This document shows positions 26,174 through 35,406 of a DNA stretch of 64,000 bases, in pieces (position 1 is the first letter of the stretch; every line of letters begins with the position of its first letter). The stretch comes from an uncultured Pseudomonadota bacterium (GTDB lineage: Bacteria > Pseudomonadota > Alphaproteobacteria > RF32 > CAG-239). The DNA lies in NCBI GenBank assembly GCA_947054505.1, contig CAMRWU010000001.1:280464-344463 (forward strand), in the 5' to 3' direction. Below the pieces are notes generated by a model that saw only the letters and a program-made list of their open reading frames with translations, searched no databases and had not been told where the DNA came from. Both the position numbers and the translations under genes were made by a program.

Positions 26174-27131
26174 TTTTTTCAACGATAATACCGGATGGGT
26201 TTAACGTCTTTTCCGGAACAAATGTTAAAGCGTTAACATCTTCCAATGCGGTGGCGTATTTTCCTGAGTATAAAGATTGTACAAACCTCAGATGTTTGGG
26301 CGTAAGCCAGTCTTTGCCGCAAAAAACAAGCACCGGTTTTCCTGTTCCGCAAGCTTCACAACACATTGACACAGAATCTCCGGTAGCAATGATTTTGTCG
26401 GCACAGGCCAAAAATCCCATTAACGGATTTTCTTTTTTCTCCCCCCAAAGAAACGTATAAGCGGGGATATCTTTCAGTTCGTTCATCAAAGCTTTTTCGG
26501 GTGCGCTTCCGGTACGTCGAGAGGTTGTGATTAATAATGAACCGCCGGTCTTATCAATAATGTTTTTGATTTGTTTGCCCAGTTCAACGGCATTTTCAAT
26601 GCTGAAAGCTCGTTTTTTTATGGCGCCGCCGACAATAACTCCGATCCACGGTTTGGGAAGGTGACTAAATTGCTGACACCATTTTTCTTGTGCTTCTGTT
26701 AAGATATTTTTGGTAATACGATGCGGGCTACCGGTAACAAAAAAGATGTTTTGCGGCGGATTTCCTTTGCGATCATGTTCCGGAGTAATGACCAGATCAA
26801 TATCTTTCAGGCCATAATTTCCGGGGTGTAAGAGTTGAATAATCTTCGTTTTGCCATTAGATTGTTTTTTGATATGACGGGCAACAACGGATGTGCGTCG
26901 ACTAATGGAAAGAATGGCGTCAGGATATGGAGAAACAAGAGCGGAGCTTTTGTTTTTGTTTACGGACAATAATGATGATCCGAGCAGGAAATTGGGGAGG
27001 GCGGCAAATTTTGTATAAACAATATTTTTCTCAATAATGTCGAAGTTTTTTTCCAGCAAAGGCATTATTCCTTTGGCTTGTCCCACACTTCCCATGCGGT
27101 CATCAAGCAAAACCCATAACGTTTTTTTCAT
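26148..27131 (-). CDS. ELM1/GtrOC1-family putative glycosyltransferase (DUF1022)
   Basis: 327 aa. WVLLDDRMGSVGQAKGI at the N-terminus, then IQLLHPGNYGLKDIDLVITPEHD, the central WIGVIVGG and the SLLITTSRRTGSAPEKAL block are typical of the bacterial family related to plant ELM1. Near the C-terminus, CADKIIATGDSVSMCCEACG and GKPVLVF resemble a GT-B nucleotide-sugar site. The family is widespread in alphaproteobacteria and its substrate is not established. Convergent with the rquA-like gene. Confidence 0.85.
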   Translation of the reverse strand: MKKTLWVLLDDRMGSVGQAKGIMPLLEKNFDIIEKNIVYTKFAALPNFLLGSSLLSVNKNKSSALVSPYPDAILSISRRTSVVARHIKKQSNGKTKIIQLLHPGNYGLKDIDLVITPEHDRKGNPPQNIFFVTGSPHRITKNILTEAQEKWCQQFSHLPKPWIGVIVGGAIKKRAFSIENAVELGKQIKNIIDKTGGSLLITTSRRTGSAPEKALMNELKDIPAYTFLWGEKKENPLMGFLACADKIIATGDSVSMCCEACGTGKPVLVFCGKDWLTPKHLRFVQSLYSGKYATALEDVNALTFVPEKTLNPSGIIVEKIIQMFDWE

Positions 27132-27231
27132 GGCTGATAACTTTCAAAAATCCATAGTCAAGCGATTCTAATGTCTGTAGTATATATTTTATATAAATGA
27201 AAACAATGCTTTATTTAAGAAAGGGCATAAG

Positions 27232-27534
27232 ATGCGATTGTTTGTTTTGTTTCTCGGCTGGATGTTTCTGGGTGCCTTGCCGGCACAAGCGCAATATGCG
27301 GCTCAGCAAGACGCCGAATATATAGCAACGCTGAAGGCTGTGGTTAATTATAAAATTGATGATGAAGAAAATTTGAAAGACATTGAGAGTTTGCGTGAAA
27401 ATCAAGTTTTTGCTCGCAAATTGACAAGAATGATGAACAAGCTTCAAAATACACGGAGCAAAAATTCAACCAACCGCCGTATTTATAATATTTTATTGAA
27501 AGCCGGTCGCGATATTTACCGTGAGTTGGATTAA
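27232..27534 (+). CDS. Small secreted helical protein
   Basis: 100 aa. Signal peptide at 1-21 (ALPAQAQ). The mature part is a charged helical bundle with ENLKDIESLRENQVFARKLT and NSTNRRIYNILLKAG. No family recognised. Start supported by AAGAAAGGG-like sequence upstream. Confidence 0.65.
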   Translation: MRLFVLFLGWMFLGALPAQAQYAAQQDAEYIATLKAVVNYKIDDEENLKDIESLRENQVFARKLTRMMNKLQNTRSKNSTNRRIYNILLKAGRDIYRELD

Positions 27535-27589
27535 ATATTGCTTAACCTTAGCATGATAGAATGCTGGGCATAACCTAAGGAGAACGGCG

Positions 27590-27766
27590 ATGGAATATGA
27601 TTTTGAGGCGGCTTGCAGACGCATGGAAAAACGGCGTTTTCTGGTCCGTGAGCTAAAAAAGGAAGCTGGCACGTTTTATGAAATCGGATTGCCGGAGCCG
27701 CAAATTAAGGCCGAGAAGAAAAAGAAACAGATAAAAACACAAAAAACAAGGGCGCTTAACTCATGA
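27590..27766 (+). CDS. Small basic protein, 58 aa
   Basis: ATG at 27590 with AAGGAGA 7 bases upstream. The product begins MEYDFEAACRRMEKRRFLV and ends in a lysine-rich tail. Its TGA overlaps the ATG of the following lipoprotein gene (ATGA), which supports real translation. No known domain. Confidence 0.65.
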   Translation: MEYDFEAACRRMEKRRFLVRELKKEAGTFYEIGLPEPQIKAEKKKKQIKTQKTRALNS

Positions 27767-28065
27767 TAAAAAGAAATATTTTATTTTTGCTTATTCTCCT
27801 TTTGGGCGCCTGCGCGTCATATGAAGAAGAGGTTATCATTGCTCCGGATTATAATCGGATAGCCAAAAACGCACGCGTTGTCAGCAAATCCCCGTATTAT
27901 GTGACATATGAATACAAGGATATCCGTGTAGATGAAATCGCCCCCATAGCGGCAGAATATTGTTATTCACGCGGCGGTCTTCAGGCATCGTTATATGACA
28001 TTACGATGCATCGCAACAATGCCAGACGTGCGACATTTGCTTGTAAAAAAATCGAAAACCGTTAG
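27763..28065 (+). CDS. Small lipoprotein
   Basis: 100 aa. Signal peptide with lipobox LLGACAS (Cys 17). The mature part has two cysteines (EYCYSRGG and TFACKK) that could form a disulfide. It resembles short alphaproteobacterial lipoproteins that measure or stabilise the envelope, but I recognise no family. It is translationally coupled to the 58-aa gene. Confidence 0.65.
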   Translation: MIKRNILFLLILLLGACASYEEEVIIAPDYNRIAKNARVVSKSPYYVTYEYKDIRVDEIAPIAAEYCYSRGGLQASLYDITMHRNNARRATFACKKIENR

Positions 28066-28075
28066 CGGATATCGG

Positions 28076-28104
28076 CTTGCAAAGGACATCTTTTCTTCCT
28101 ATAT
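28076..28104 (+). promoter_or_regulatory. Sigma-32-like promoter of the CbpA-type dnaJ gene
   Basis: CTTGCAA at 28076-28082, 14-nt spacer, TCCTATAT at 28097-28104; 36 bp before the ATG. Same layout as at dnaJ and dnaK. Confidence 0.65.
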
Positions 28105-28140
28105 AACAATTAGGTAAGAAATTTTATTAAGAGCAAATCA

Positions 28141-29073
28141 ATGAGCAAGGATTTATATAGCGTTTTAGGTGTAAACAAAGGAGCAACAGAAGCTGAAATC
28201 AAATCGGCCTATCGCAAATTGGCCCGTAAATACCATCCTGATTTGAACAAGGATGATAAAGCCGCCGCAGAAAAGTTTAAAGAAATTTCATGCGCCTATG
28301 ACATTTTGGGAGATAAGGACAAGCGTAAGAAATATGACAATAAAGAAATAGATTGTGACGGCAAACCAACCGGCTTTGGAGCCGGAATGGGCGGTGGAAG
28401 TTACAGCTATGGCGGCAATCCTTTTCAGGGCGGTTTTTCCGGTGCTCAAGGGGCTGGTTTTGATTTCTCCTCAATCTTCGGAGATGATATTTTTTCAGCT
28501 TTTGGCGGTGGTGCTCAAGGTGGTTTTCAGGGCTTTAGCGGCGCGTCATCACGTCGTCCGCGCAAGGGTGAAGATATTTCCTATACAATGAAGATAGACT
28601 TTTTGTCTGCGGCTCGCGGTGACGAAAAAACGGTTAACATTAACGGCAAAAATATAAATGTTAAAATTCCCGCCGGCACATCAGACGGTCAAACATTGCG
28701 CCTGAAGGGGCTGGGGCATGCCGGTTTTTCCGGAGGCTCAGCCGGTGATGTCTTGATTACGTTGAATGTTGAAAAGCATCCATGGTTTACGGCAGACGGA
28801 AAAAATATTTTAATTGAATTGCCGATTACGATGAAAGAGGCGATTCTCGGCGGAAAAGTGACCGTGCCGACCATTACCGGAAAAGTCGCTGTTTCTATCC
28901 CGCCGTATGCTTCCAGCGGTGAAAAGTTGCGTCTTAAAGGTAAGGGAATAAAAACCAAGAGCGCCGCCGGTGATGAGATTGTCACCTTAAAGATTGTTTC
29001 TCCGAAAACGCATAATGCCGAATTGGAAAAAGCCTTGCAGGCAATGCCCGATGAGCAGATAAGGAACTATTGA
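28141..29073 (+). CDS. DnaJ-class chaperone without zinc fingers (CbpA type)
   Basis: 310 aa. J domain at 1-68 with [12 protein letters not shown] long Gly/Phe-rich linker at about 80-140 and then directly the C-terminal peptide-binding domains ([37 protein letters not shown]). The zinc-finger region of DnaJ is absent, so this is a type II co-chaperone. It should assist DnaK alongside the full DnaJ at 15274. Its TGA overlaps the next ATG by one base (TGATG). Confidence 0.92.
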   Translation: MSKDLYSVLGVNKGATEAEIKSAYRKLARKYHPDLNKDDKAAAEKFKEISCAYDILGDKDKRKKYDNKEIDCDGKPTGFGAGMGGGSYSYGGNPFQGGFSGAQGAGFDFSSIFGDDIFSAFGGGAQGGFQGFSGASSRRPRKGEDISYTMKIDFLSAARGDEKTVNINGKNINVKIPAGTSDGQTLRLKGLGHAGFSGGSAGDVLITLNVEKHPWFTADGKNILIELPITMKEAILGGKVTVPTITGKVAVSIPPYASSGEKLRLKGKGIKTKSAAGDEIVTLKIVSPKTHNAELEKALQAMPDEQIRNY

Positions 29074-29645
29074 TGCTGTTGGACGCTCTTAAAGACTTCA
29101 ATTGGTATAATGAGCCGGAAAATGTCCGCTTCACCGATGGCGGTATGCTGGTCGAGGTTAAAAAAAATACGGATTTTTGGCAGAACAGCGCTCATTCTGT
29201 TCACAAAGACGACGGTCATTTTTTTTACACCACTCAGGCGGGGGATTTTGATTTAACCGTCAAGTGGCAATCTTCATCGCCCTCTGCTTTTGCGCAAAGC
29301 GGACTAATGGTGCGATTGGATAGTCTGAACTGGGCCAAAATTGGCTTTTTGTCTTCTTCTTTAAACCAGCCGCAGATTGGGACCATAGTGACCAACAGCG
29401 GTTTTTCCGACTGGGCAGTATCTGCTTTGCCTGCATATCAGAAATCGTTTTATTATCGGGCGCGCCGTCGTCAAGGGGACATTTGTTTTTATTATTCTTT
29501 GGACGGGGTTGTTTTTCGGCAGATTCGTCTTTTCCGTTTTATTGAAAATCCGTTGATTATAAAAGTCGGCGCTTATGCCTGCAATCCGCAACAGGAAGAC
29601 TTCTCCTGCCTTTTAGAGAGTTTGGAACTTCAGAGCAAAAAATAA
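29073..29645 (+). CDS. DUF1349-family protein
   Basis: 190 aa. Conserved pattern of the concanavalin-like DUF1349 group: DFWQNSAHSVHKDDGHFFY, GDFDLTVKWQSS, QSGLMVRLDSLNWAKIGFL and FYYRARRRQGDICFYYSLDG, then IKVGAYACNPQ. Beta-sandwich fold of uncertain role (yeast relative named regulator of enolase). The ATG at 29073 overlaps the stop of the DnaJ-like gene, so I prefer it to a TTG one codon earlier. Confidence 0.85.
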   Translation: MLLDALKDFNWYNEPENVRFTDGGMLVEVKKNTDFWQNSAHSVHKDDGHFFYTTQAGDFDLTVKWQSSSPSAFAQSGLMVRLDSLNWAKIGFLSSSLNQPQIGTIVTNSGFSDWAVSALPAYQKSFYYRARRRQGDICFYYSLDGVVFRQIRLFRFIENPLIIKVGAYACNPQQEDFSCLLESLELQSKK

Positions 29646-29675
29646 ACTCCGGCACATTTCTGTGCGGGAGTTTGT
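29643..29675. terminator. Symmetric terminator
   Basis: AAACTCCGGCACA / TGTGCGGGAGTTT with a 4-base loop and flanking A/T runs, between two convergent genes. Confidence 0.8.
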
Positions 29676-29679
29676 TTTA

Positions 29680-29853
29680 TCAGTAGCCAAAGCGTGGATC
29701 GTCCGGATCAAGAAGCATAGGCTTTTCTGTAAGGTGTAGAATAATCGCGGCAACAGCAACACTTGTAAAGTACCAAAAGGTAAATTTAATCATAATATAA
29801 ATCGTTACGGCGATAATTGCCAGAAAAGCAAGAATAAACAAAGTCTTTTTCAT
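29680..29853 (-). CDS. Small membrane protein, 57 aa
   Basis: Two adjoining hydrophobic stretches (residues 4-22 and 25-40; ends DPDDPRFGY). A clear ATG with AACAAC upstream but no strong ribosome site. No family recognised; the base composition and the clean frame between a terminator and the upstream gap support it. Confidence 0.55.
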   Translation of the reverse strand: MKKTLFILAFLAIIAVTIYIMIKFTFWYFTSVAVAAIILHLTEKPMLLDPDDPRFGY

Positions 29854-30008
29854 GTTGTTCTTGTTTTTTAGGGTAGATAAACTTGTTCAGTCACAATGAC
29901 GAAACGGAAAGCGTGCTGGCAATGTGTAATTTTATTTCATAGGCAAAAAAATTTTTAAATAGTTAGTAATGTCCTTACATACTATCTTTTCTTTTTGTTT
30001 TTGGCAAG

Positions 30009-30653
30009 CTATTTTGCAAGGGAGGCGATTTCGGCGCGTAGAATATCAATACCGATGTTTTTTTCTGAGCTTGTTGCCAACACACTGACATAAGCCGCGG
30101 CATGTTTGGAAATAGTCGCTTCAGTTTCTTTTTTTACCTTTTCCAGCTCTTTTGCGCTGATTTTATCCATCTTCGTCAGAACAATTTGATAGGTAACCGC
30201 CGCTTTATCAAGCAATTCCATAACCTCGCTATCCACCTTTTTTATGCCGTGGCGAGCGTCAATCAACAGGAATACGCGCTTCAGATTAACACGTCCTTGC
30301 AAATAGGCAAAAATAACTCTTTGCCATTGTTTGACGACATTATCCGGCGCTTGCGCAAAACCATATCCGGGCAAGTCCACTAAGTGTAAACAGTCTGCCA
30401 GATTAAAGTAGTTGAGTTGTTGAGTTCTTCCCGGAGTATTTGAGGTTTTGGCTAAGCCTTTTTGACGCGTCAAAGTGTTAATAATACTTGACTTTCCAAC
30501 ATTTGAACGTCCGGCAAAAGCAATTTCCGGCATCTCTGTCAGAGGCAATTGCTCAAGCTTTGCCACGCCCAAAACAAAAGATGTCCCTTGGCGAAACAGC
30601 TCTTCCGCAGATTTTATCTGCTCTTCGCTAAATTCCTGCGGTTCAAATCCCAT
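30009..30653 (-). CDS. engB: Ribosome biogenesis GTPase EngB/YihA
   Basis: 214 aa. G1 [13 protein letters not shown]2 [15 protein letters not shown]3 DLPGYGFA, G4 LTKMDK and G5 VLATSSEKN are all present. EngB helps 50S subunit maturation. It follows yidC by 4 bp at the end of the rpmH cluster. Confidence 0.95.
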   Translation of the reverse strand: MGFEPQEFSEEQIKSAEELFRQGTSFVLGVAKLEQLPLTEMPEIAFAGRSNVGKSSIINTLTRQKGLAKTSNTPGRTQQLNYFNLADCLHLVDLPGYGFAQAPDNVVKQWQRVIFAYLQGRVNLKRVFLLIDARHGIKKVDSEVMELLDKAAVTYQIVLTKMDKISAKELEKVKKETEATISKHAAAYVSVLATSSEKNIGIDILRAEIASLAK

Positions 30654-30657
30654 TGTT

Positions 30658-32325
30658 TTAGACTCCGACTTTTCTCATAATCGCTTTTTGCTGAATAATG
30701 GACAAGACATTGCTCAGCGTCCAGTAAATAACCAATCCGGAAGCAAAATGACCCAACATAAACATAAAAATGAGTGGCATTAAAGCAAACATTCTGGCTT
30801 GGTCTTTATTCGTCGGTTTCGGGTTGAGTTTTTGCTGGATATACATAGTCAATCCCATAACAATCGGCCACACACCGATATCAATGAATGCCGGCAACGG
30901 AATATGCGACCAAGTGGAAATTGTCAGCGGATCCGGAGCGGACAAGTCCTTGATCCAGCCGATAAACGGAGCGTGACGGATTTCAATGGCGATGTTCAAA
31001 ACTTTATACAACGAAAAGAATATCGGAATTTGTATCAGCATCGGCAAGCATCCGGAAGCCGGATTGATTTTTTCTTTGCGATACAGATTCATCATTTCTT
31101 GTTGTAGTTTAACTTTGTCGCTTTTGTATTTTTCTTGCAACTCTTGCATCTTCGGTTGCACTTTTTTCATTTTTGACATGCTTTCGTACGACTTATTGGC
31201 GACAGGGAACATTGCCGCACGCAACAGCGCTGCAAACAGCAAGATGGCCCAACCCATGTTCCCGATAAAGTGATACAAAAAGTCAAGAATGTAGAAGAAC
31301 GGTTTTGTTAAGAAATAATACCATCCGAAATCAACTGCCAAATCAAACTTGGGGATGTTCAGCTGACGGGTATATTTATCCAAAAGCTTAATTTCTTTGG
31401 CGCCGGCAAAGAAACGAGTGCTGTAACTGCCGACGGTTCCTGCGGTGACGGAAACCGGCTGACCGACAAAATCAGCTTGATAGGTTTTGTCGCCTGTTTT
31501 GGCAAACTTGACCAGATTTTCCTGATTGTTGTTGAGGATGAGGGCTGTAAACCAATATCTGTCTGAAAAACCTGCCCATCCGCCCTCGGTTTTAAATTCT
31601 TTCTTTTTCTTGTCGAGGTCTTTGAATTTAACTTCTTTCAGGGTATCATCCATAACACCTGCCAATCCTTCATGAACGACAGACGTTGTGCTGTTGGCAT
31701 CGTCATAATAACGATTAATCAGGCCGTAAGGATACAGGGTAATGTCTTTGCCGCTGTTATTTTCAACCATTTGTTCGATAGCAAAAACATAGTTGTCATC
31801 GACGGATATCTTGCGAACAAAGTTGATACCCTGACCATTGTTCCATTCCAAAATAACCGGCGTTTGTGGTGTCAAATCACCGCCTTTAATCTGCCAGAGA
31901 GTGTTGTTATTCGGAAGTTTAAGAGAGTTGTCTGTGCTGATCCATCCAAATTCGGCATAGTAAGGTGCCGCTGTTTTCGTCGGTGCCAAAAGCTGAACAT
32001 CAGCGCTGTCTTCATCTAATGTTTGTTTGTATTTTGAAAGATAAAGTTCATCAAAGCGAGCGCCTTTCAAGCGAATAGAACCATCCAGTGCGTCATTGGC
32101 AATTTTGATGCGTTTATCACTGTTTATTGCATCTTGAATGGATAAAGGCGTTTCAGATACAGATGCCGAAGAAGTTTCGTCTTTTGTTGACAATGTTGCT
32201 TCAACGGAAGGTGTTGCCGTTTTCTGTGCGACGGTTGCTTTTTTAGGAAAAAGCCAGTTAGTCGCAAAAATGACGGCAATTGATAAAATGACAGCGGCGT
32301 AAAGGCCTCTCACTTCTTCTTTCAT
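30658..32325 (-). CDS. yidC: Membrane protein insertase YidC
   Basis: 555 aa. An N-terminal membrane helix (residues 7-26), a large periplasmic beta domain (to about 340), then the conserved five-helix insertase core with [40 protein letters not shown] and a final [19 protein letters not shown]. Inserts inner-membrane proteins alone or with Sec. Part of the rpmH-rnpA-yidD-yidC-engB operon. Confidence 0.97.
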   Translation of the reverse strand: MKEEVRGLYAAVILSIAVIFATNWLFPKKATVAQKTATPSVEATLSTKDETSSASVSETPLSIQDAINSDKRIKIANDALDGSIRLKGARFDELYLSKYKQTLDEDSADVQLLAPTKTAAPYYAEFGWISTDNSLKLPNNNTLWQIKGGDLTPQTPVILEWNNGQGINFVRKISVDDNYVFAIEQMVENNSGKDITLYPYGLINRYYDDANSTTSVVHEGLAGVMDDTLKEVKFKDLDKKKKEFKTEGGWAGFSDRYWFTALILNNNQENLVKFAKTGDKTYQADFVGQPVSVTAGTVGSYSTRFFAGAKEIKLLDKYTRQLNIPKFDLAVDFGWYYFLTKPFFYILDFLYHFIGNMGWAILLFAALLRAAMFPVANKSYESMSKMKKVQPKMQELQEKYKSDKVKLQQEMMNLYRKEKINPASGCLPMLIQIPIFFSLYKVLNIAIEIRHAPFIGWIKDLSAPDPLTISTWSHIPLPAFIDIGVWPIVMGLTMYIQQKLNPKPTNKDQARMFALMPLIFMFMLGHFASGLVIYWTLSNVLSIIQQKAIMRKVGV

Positions 32326-32393
32326 TAATAAAAAACTCCTTAAATCAATCCTTTTGCTTATATTTATTATAAATAGCGTTTTGGTGCAAGCTT

Positions 32394-32633
32394 TTATCGT
32401 TTGTTATCGGCTTGTTTTTTCTGCGGAACGGGGTCATATCCCGAGCCTCCCCACGGGTGACAACGCAGGATTCGGCGAATCCCCAGATAGCATCCTTTAA
32501 CAAGGCCGTGCATTTGCAATGCCTGAATAAAATATTCCGAACATGTCGGACGATAGCGGCAAACACCGGGACATAGCGGGGATAAAACTTTTTGATAAAA
32601 TTTAATCAGCAGAATGAATGTCTTGGTCAGCAT
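32394..32633 (-). CDS. yidD: Membrane protein insertion efficiency factor YidD
   Basis: 79 aa. [32 protein letters not shown] and [20 protein letters not shown] are the conserved blocks. Associates with the inner membrane and assists YidC. The start overlaps the 3' end of rnpA by 32 bp in another frame. A competing frame covering 32345-32566 is not coding. Confidence 0.93.
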   Translation of the reverse strand: MLTKTFILLIKFYQKVLSPLCPGVCRYRPTCSEYFIQALQMHGLVKGCYLGIRRILRCHPWGGSGYDPVPQKKQADNKR

Positions 32634-33027
32634 CGGGCAAACTTTCGTTAGCTTGCGTCTTTTCGTTGTTGATGAGTTTGTTCAGGCGTTTGAGGGCCAG
32701 TTTCATATCGTCTTTGAGTTGTTTGAAATCAACATCTTTGGTGTTATAACGTCCGATAATGACATAATCTGTTCCGGCCAAAGCGTGGGTCGGAAAAATT
32801 TCACGAGCGGCGGCGCGCAAGCGGCGTTTTGTTCTGTTGCGAACAAAGGCCTTTCCCAGTTTTTTCGTGGCGGTAAAACCCAAAAAACAACTGTCATCAG
32901 AAACTTTTCGATAAAGGGATGGTAAGCTTCGAGCCGCCTGTAGGATTAAAGACGGGGCAACCATCTTCAAACCTTTGGCGGCTCTGACAAAATCTTTTCT
33001 TTTTTTTAAGATAAGAACCTTCACCAT
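32602..33027 (-). CDS. rnpA: Ribonuclease P protein component
   Basis: 141 aa. [13 protein letters not shown] at the N-terminus, [29 protein letters not shown] and [10 protein letters not shown] are the RnpA signatures. The protein helps the RNase P RNA mature tRNA 5' ends. It follows rpmH by 16 bp in the usual order. The C-terminal tail is extended and overlaps yidD. Confidence 0.95.
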   Translation of the reverse strand: MVKVLILKKRKDFVRAAKGLKMVAPSLILQAARSLPSLYRKVSDDSCFLGFTATKKLGKAFVRNRTKRRLRAAAREIFPTHALAGTDYVIIGRYNTKDVDFKQLKDDMKLALKRLNKLINNEKTQANESLPDADQDIHSAD

Positions 33028-33043
33028 ATGAGTGTCTTAAATC

Positions 33044-33178
33044 TTAAGCAGAAAGTTTTTTACGGCCTCTTTGGCGACGTGCGGCCAAAACCTTACGTCC
33101 GCCGGCTGTAGCCATGCGAGCACGGAAACCGTGACGGCGAGCTCTAACCAGTTTACTTGGCTGATAAGTACGTTTCAT
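33044..33178 (-). CDS. rpmH: 50S ribosomal protein L34
   Basis: 44 aa, below the length cut-off used by many gene finders. The translation begins [20 protein letters not shown] and ends GRKKLSA, exactly the L34 pattern. First gene of the rpmH-rnpA-yidD-yidC-engB operon; GGAGAAA upstream of the ATG. Confidence 0.97.
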   Translation of the reverse strand: MKRTYQPSKLVRARRHGFRARMATAGGRKVLAARRQRGRKKLSA

Positions 33179-33301
33179 TTTTTTTCTCCGGTTTTTTAAT
33201 TAATTATTTAAAGTTCGGCACCATGCCGAAACTCTCGGACAATTAGCTTATAAATTTAAAACATCTTGCTGTCAACAAATTTCTAACGGGAAAATAGATG
33301 C

Positions 33302-34030
33302 TTAAGCCAATATTTCTCCGTCGCGAAGAATTTTTCTGGCTGTTTCGCTGTATTCGCCGTTATCCTGATGGATAACAACAGCCGGATGAATACATAGCGG
33401 TGCTTTGCAGTCTTTTCTGGCACGGACAATGACGCGTTTTGCTTGTTGTCCGTTTTTCGAATAAAGCGGAATAACCTCTATTCCTCCGAGTTTTCCGTGA
33501 AGGGAGGTTAAAATATCATCCAGAGCTTCCGCTCGGTTAACCATGTAAAAATGTCCCTGAGGTTTTATCATTTTTATCATCAGAGCAATCCACTCTTTCA
33601 GTGAAACGTCCTTAAAATTATGGGCGGTTGACTTTCCCGAATAAGGTGAGGGCATATCATGGTCAGAATAAGGGGGATTGGAGATAACATGCGCAAAACT
33701 ACAGCGCGGAAGCTTATTTTTAAAAATATCAACGGCTTCAAAGTGCAAAAAATCGAAGTTGTTCAGCACGGCGCTTTGATTGGATAGTGATGCCAACTCG
33801 TCTTGCAACTCCAATCCGGTGATGCTGATGCCTTTTGTTTTATAGCGTGCGGCCAAACAAAGAGAAATAGCACCAGTTCCCGAGCCGACATCCAATACTG
33901 TGTCGCCTTTTTTTACTTTAGTAACGGCAGCAGACAACAACACAGCGTCTGTTGATGCTCTGTAGCCGTCAATCGGCTGTAAAATCTTTATCCTCTTGTC
34001 TAATAAATAATCTTCGCTATAATCAGCCAT
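33302..34030 (-). CDS. TrmN6-type tRNA/rRNA adenine methyltransferase
   Basis: 242 aa. SAM motif I VLDVGSGTGAISLCLAAR and the adenine-N6 catalytic motif VISNPPYSDHD (NPPY). N-terminal RIKILQPIDGYRASTDAVLL is the family's typical opening. Relatives methylate A37 of tRNA1(Val) or similar targets. Target inferred from family only. Confidence 0.87.
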   Translation of the reverse strand: MADYSEDYLLDKRIKILQPIDGYRASTDAVLLSAAVTKVKKGDTVLDVGSGTGAISLCLAARYKTKGISITGLELQDELASLSNQSAVLNNFDFLHFEAVDIFKNKLPRCSFAHVISNPPYSDHDMPSPYSGKSTAHNFKDVSLKEWIALMIKMIKPQGHFYMVNRAEALDDILTSLHGKLGGIEVIPLYSKNGQQAKRVIVRARKDCKAPLCIHPAVVIHQDNGEYSETARKILRDGEILA

Positions 34031-34104
34031 AAATTTTACTCCTTTTACTGCATTTTACATATAAAGAAATAAAATGCCACTACTTATTTGGCCGGAGAAT
34101 TGGT

Positions 34105-34664
34105 TTGATAGATGTTTTTTTGTTGGCGTTGGCGCTGTCTGTTGATGCCTTTGTCGTTGCTTTTTCCTATGGATTGGTCATCCGCAAGAAAAAAGGAGCT
34201 TCTGCTTTGAAAATTGCAACAGCAACCGGTTTGGGGCAGTGGATAATGCCGATTCTTGGATGGTATGGTGCTCGTTCAGTATATAAGCAGATTGAGGCGA
34301 TTGACCATTGGATTGCCTTTTTTGTCTTTTGCGCTTTAGGAATAAAAGTGATAGCCGATTCTTTTCGTCGTGTGACAAACAGGAAAAACTTCCGCCTAAA
34401 CTTGATGTTAAAATTTTGTTGATGATTGGCCTTGCCACATCCATAGACGCTTTTGTCAGCGGCTCAATGTTGTTTTTTATGAAAGAGCCGATTGGTGTTT
34501 CGGCACTGATAATTGGCGTGGTAACTTTTATAAACAGCTGTATCAGCTTTAACATCTGCCGTATTTTCAAAAAAATGCCGACCGGATATTTAGAAATATT
34601 GTCCGGCTTAATCCTGATAGGATTGGGATGCAAGATTTTGATTGAGCATACATGCCTTAAATAA
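34105..34664 (+). pseudogene. mntP: mntP-like manganese efflux gene, frameshifted
   Basis: The N-terminal half (34105-34422 frame; TTG start after GGAGA) reads LALALSVDAFVVAFSYGL ... LGIKVIADSF. The second half lies in the -1 frame (to 34664): MIGLATSIDAFVSGSMLFF, SALIIGVVTFINS, ILSGLILIGLGCKILIEH. Together they are the two halves of the MntP six-helix exporter, including the SVDAF/SIDAF pair. The break is near the T-run TTCTTTTCG at about 34359-34367; one extra T there would give a continuous DSFSSCDKQEKL. It may be a real mutation, an assembly error in a homopolymer, or less likely a programmed shift. Confidence 0.75.
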
Positions 34665-35406
34665 CCAGCGGTTTCCATTCGATTCTGGCGCGAGCCAATT
34701 CACGATTGTCCCCGTCATAAGTTTTGATACTGTGGCTGGTTATCGCCTCATTACATTCGGTTGAAACCATAATCTTTTCACCGATGAGACCTTCTTTACG
34801 GAACTGTATTTCGATTCGATAAGGCGTATGTGTCAGACGAAACTCAGGATCAACGGCTTCACTGGCCCAAAGGGCATAAACAGCGTTGTTAACGTGACGA
34901 TTAAGGTCGATATCGTCAAAGCGAACCCGAAATTTTGTTTCTTCATCAACACGGGCCAACTCGTCAATTTTTTCATTAAATTCCGTCGGCAGAACTCTCT
35001 CTTCAAGGATACTGTAGTCCTGCAGGTTTTCTTTTAATGAAACGGGACGTTTGCGGTCGATGCTGATAAGAACCCATTGACTTGAGGCGGCGATAATTCT
35101 GGTTCCGTCCTCGGCAAAAACTTCAAAATCACGGATGGAGGCGGCCTTTTTTTCTACGGCGGGCCAGGTGTTGATTGTGATGGTTTCGTTCATCTTCGGC
35201 AACCGTTCAATCTGAACTTCATAATTTGAACCGACCCAAGCCAGACCTTTGGATAGACAATAGTCAAACCCCAATCCCATGGCGTCCGCGTGCAAAACCG
35301 CCATATCCTGAAAAATATTCATTAAAGTGACTAAACGGAGATTGTTGTTGCGATCGCATTCATAGCTGCGAACATGGTATGTGTTGGAGTATTTTTGCAT
35401 TGTCAT
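34657..35406 (-). CDS. Acyl-ACP thioesterase family protein
   Basis: About 249 aa from the ATG at 35406. Double-hotdog layout: first repeat HVRSYECDRNNNLRLVTLMN, IFQDMAVLHADAMGLG; second repeat FRVRFDDIDLNRHVNNAVYA with the catalytic Asn-His-like NRHVNN. This family releases fatty acids from acyl carrier protein. The start shares one base with the upstream stop (TAATG), with AAGGA upstream, so translation is coupled to the RNase J-like gene. Confidence 0.87.
   Translation of the reverse strand: MTMQKYSNTYHVRSYECDRNNNLRLVTLMNIFQDMAVLHADAMGLGFDYCLSKGLAWVGSNYEVQIERLPKMNETITINTWPAVEKKAASIRDFEVFAEDGTRIIAASSQWVLISIDRKRPVSLKENLQDYSILEERVLPTEFNEKIDELARVDEETKFRVRFDDIDLNRHVNNAVYALWASEAVDPEFRLTHTPYRIEIQFRKEGLIGEKIMVSTECNEAITSHSIKTYDGDNRELARARIEWKPLVI

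Noticed and set aside
32345..32566. 73-aa frame overlapping yidD
   Set aside because: yidD in the other frame has all family motifs, so this is a shadow.
34359..34395. Programmed -1 frameshift in mntP (GGAAAAAC)
   Set aside because: The A-run is not a proper X-XXY-YYZ slippery heptamer in the reading frame and no downstream stem is evident; a simple indel explains it better.
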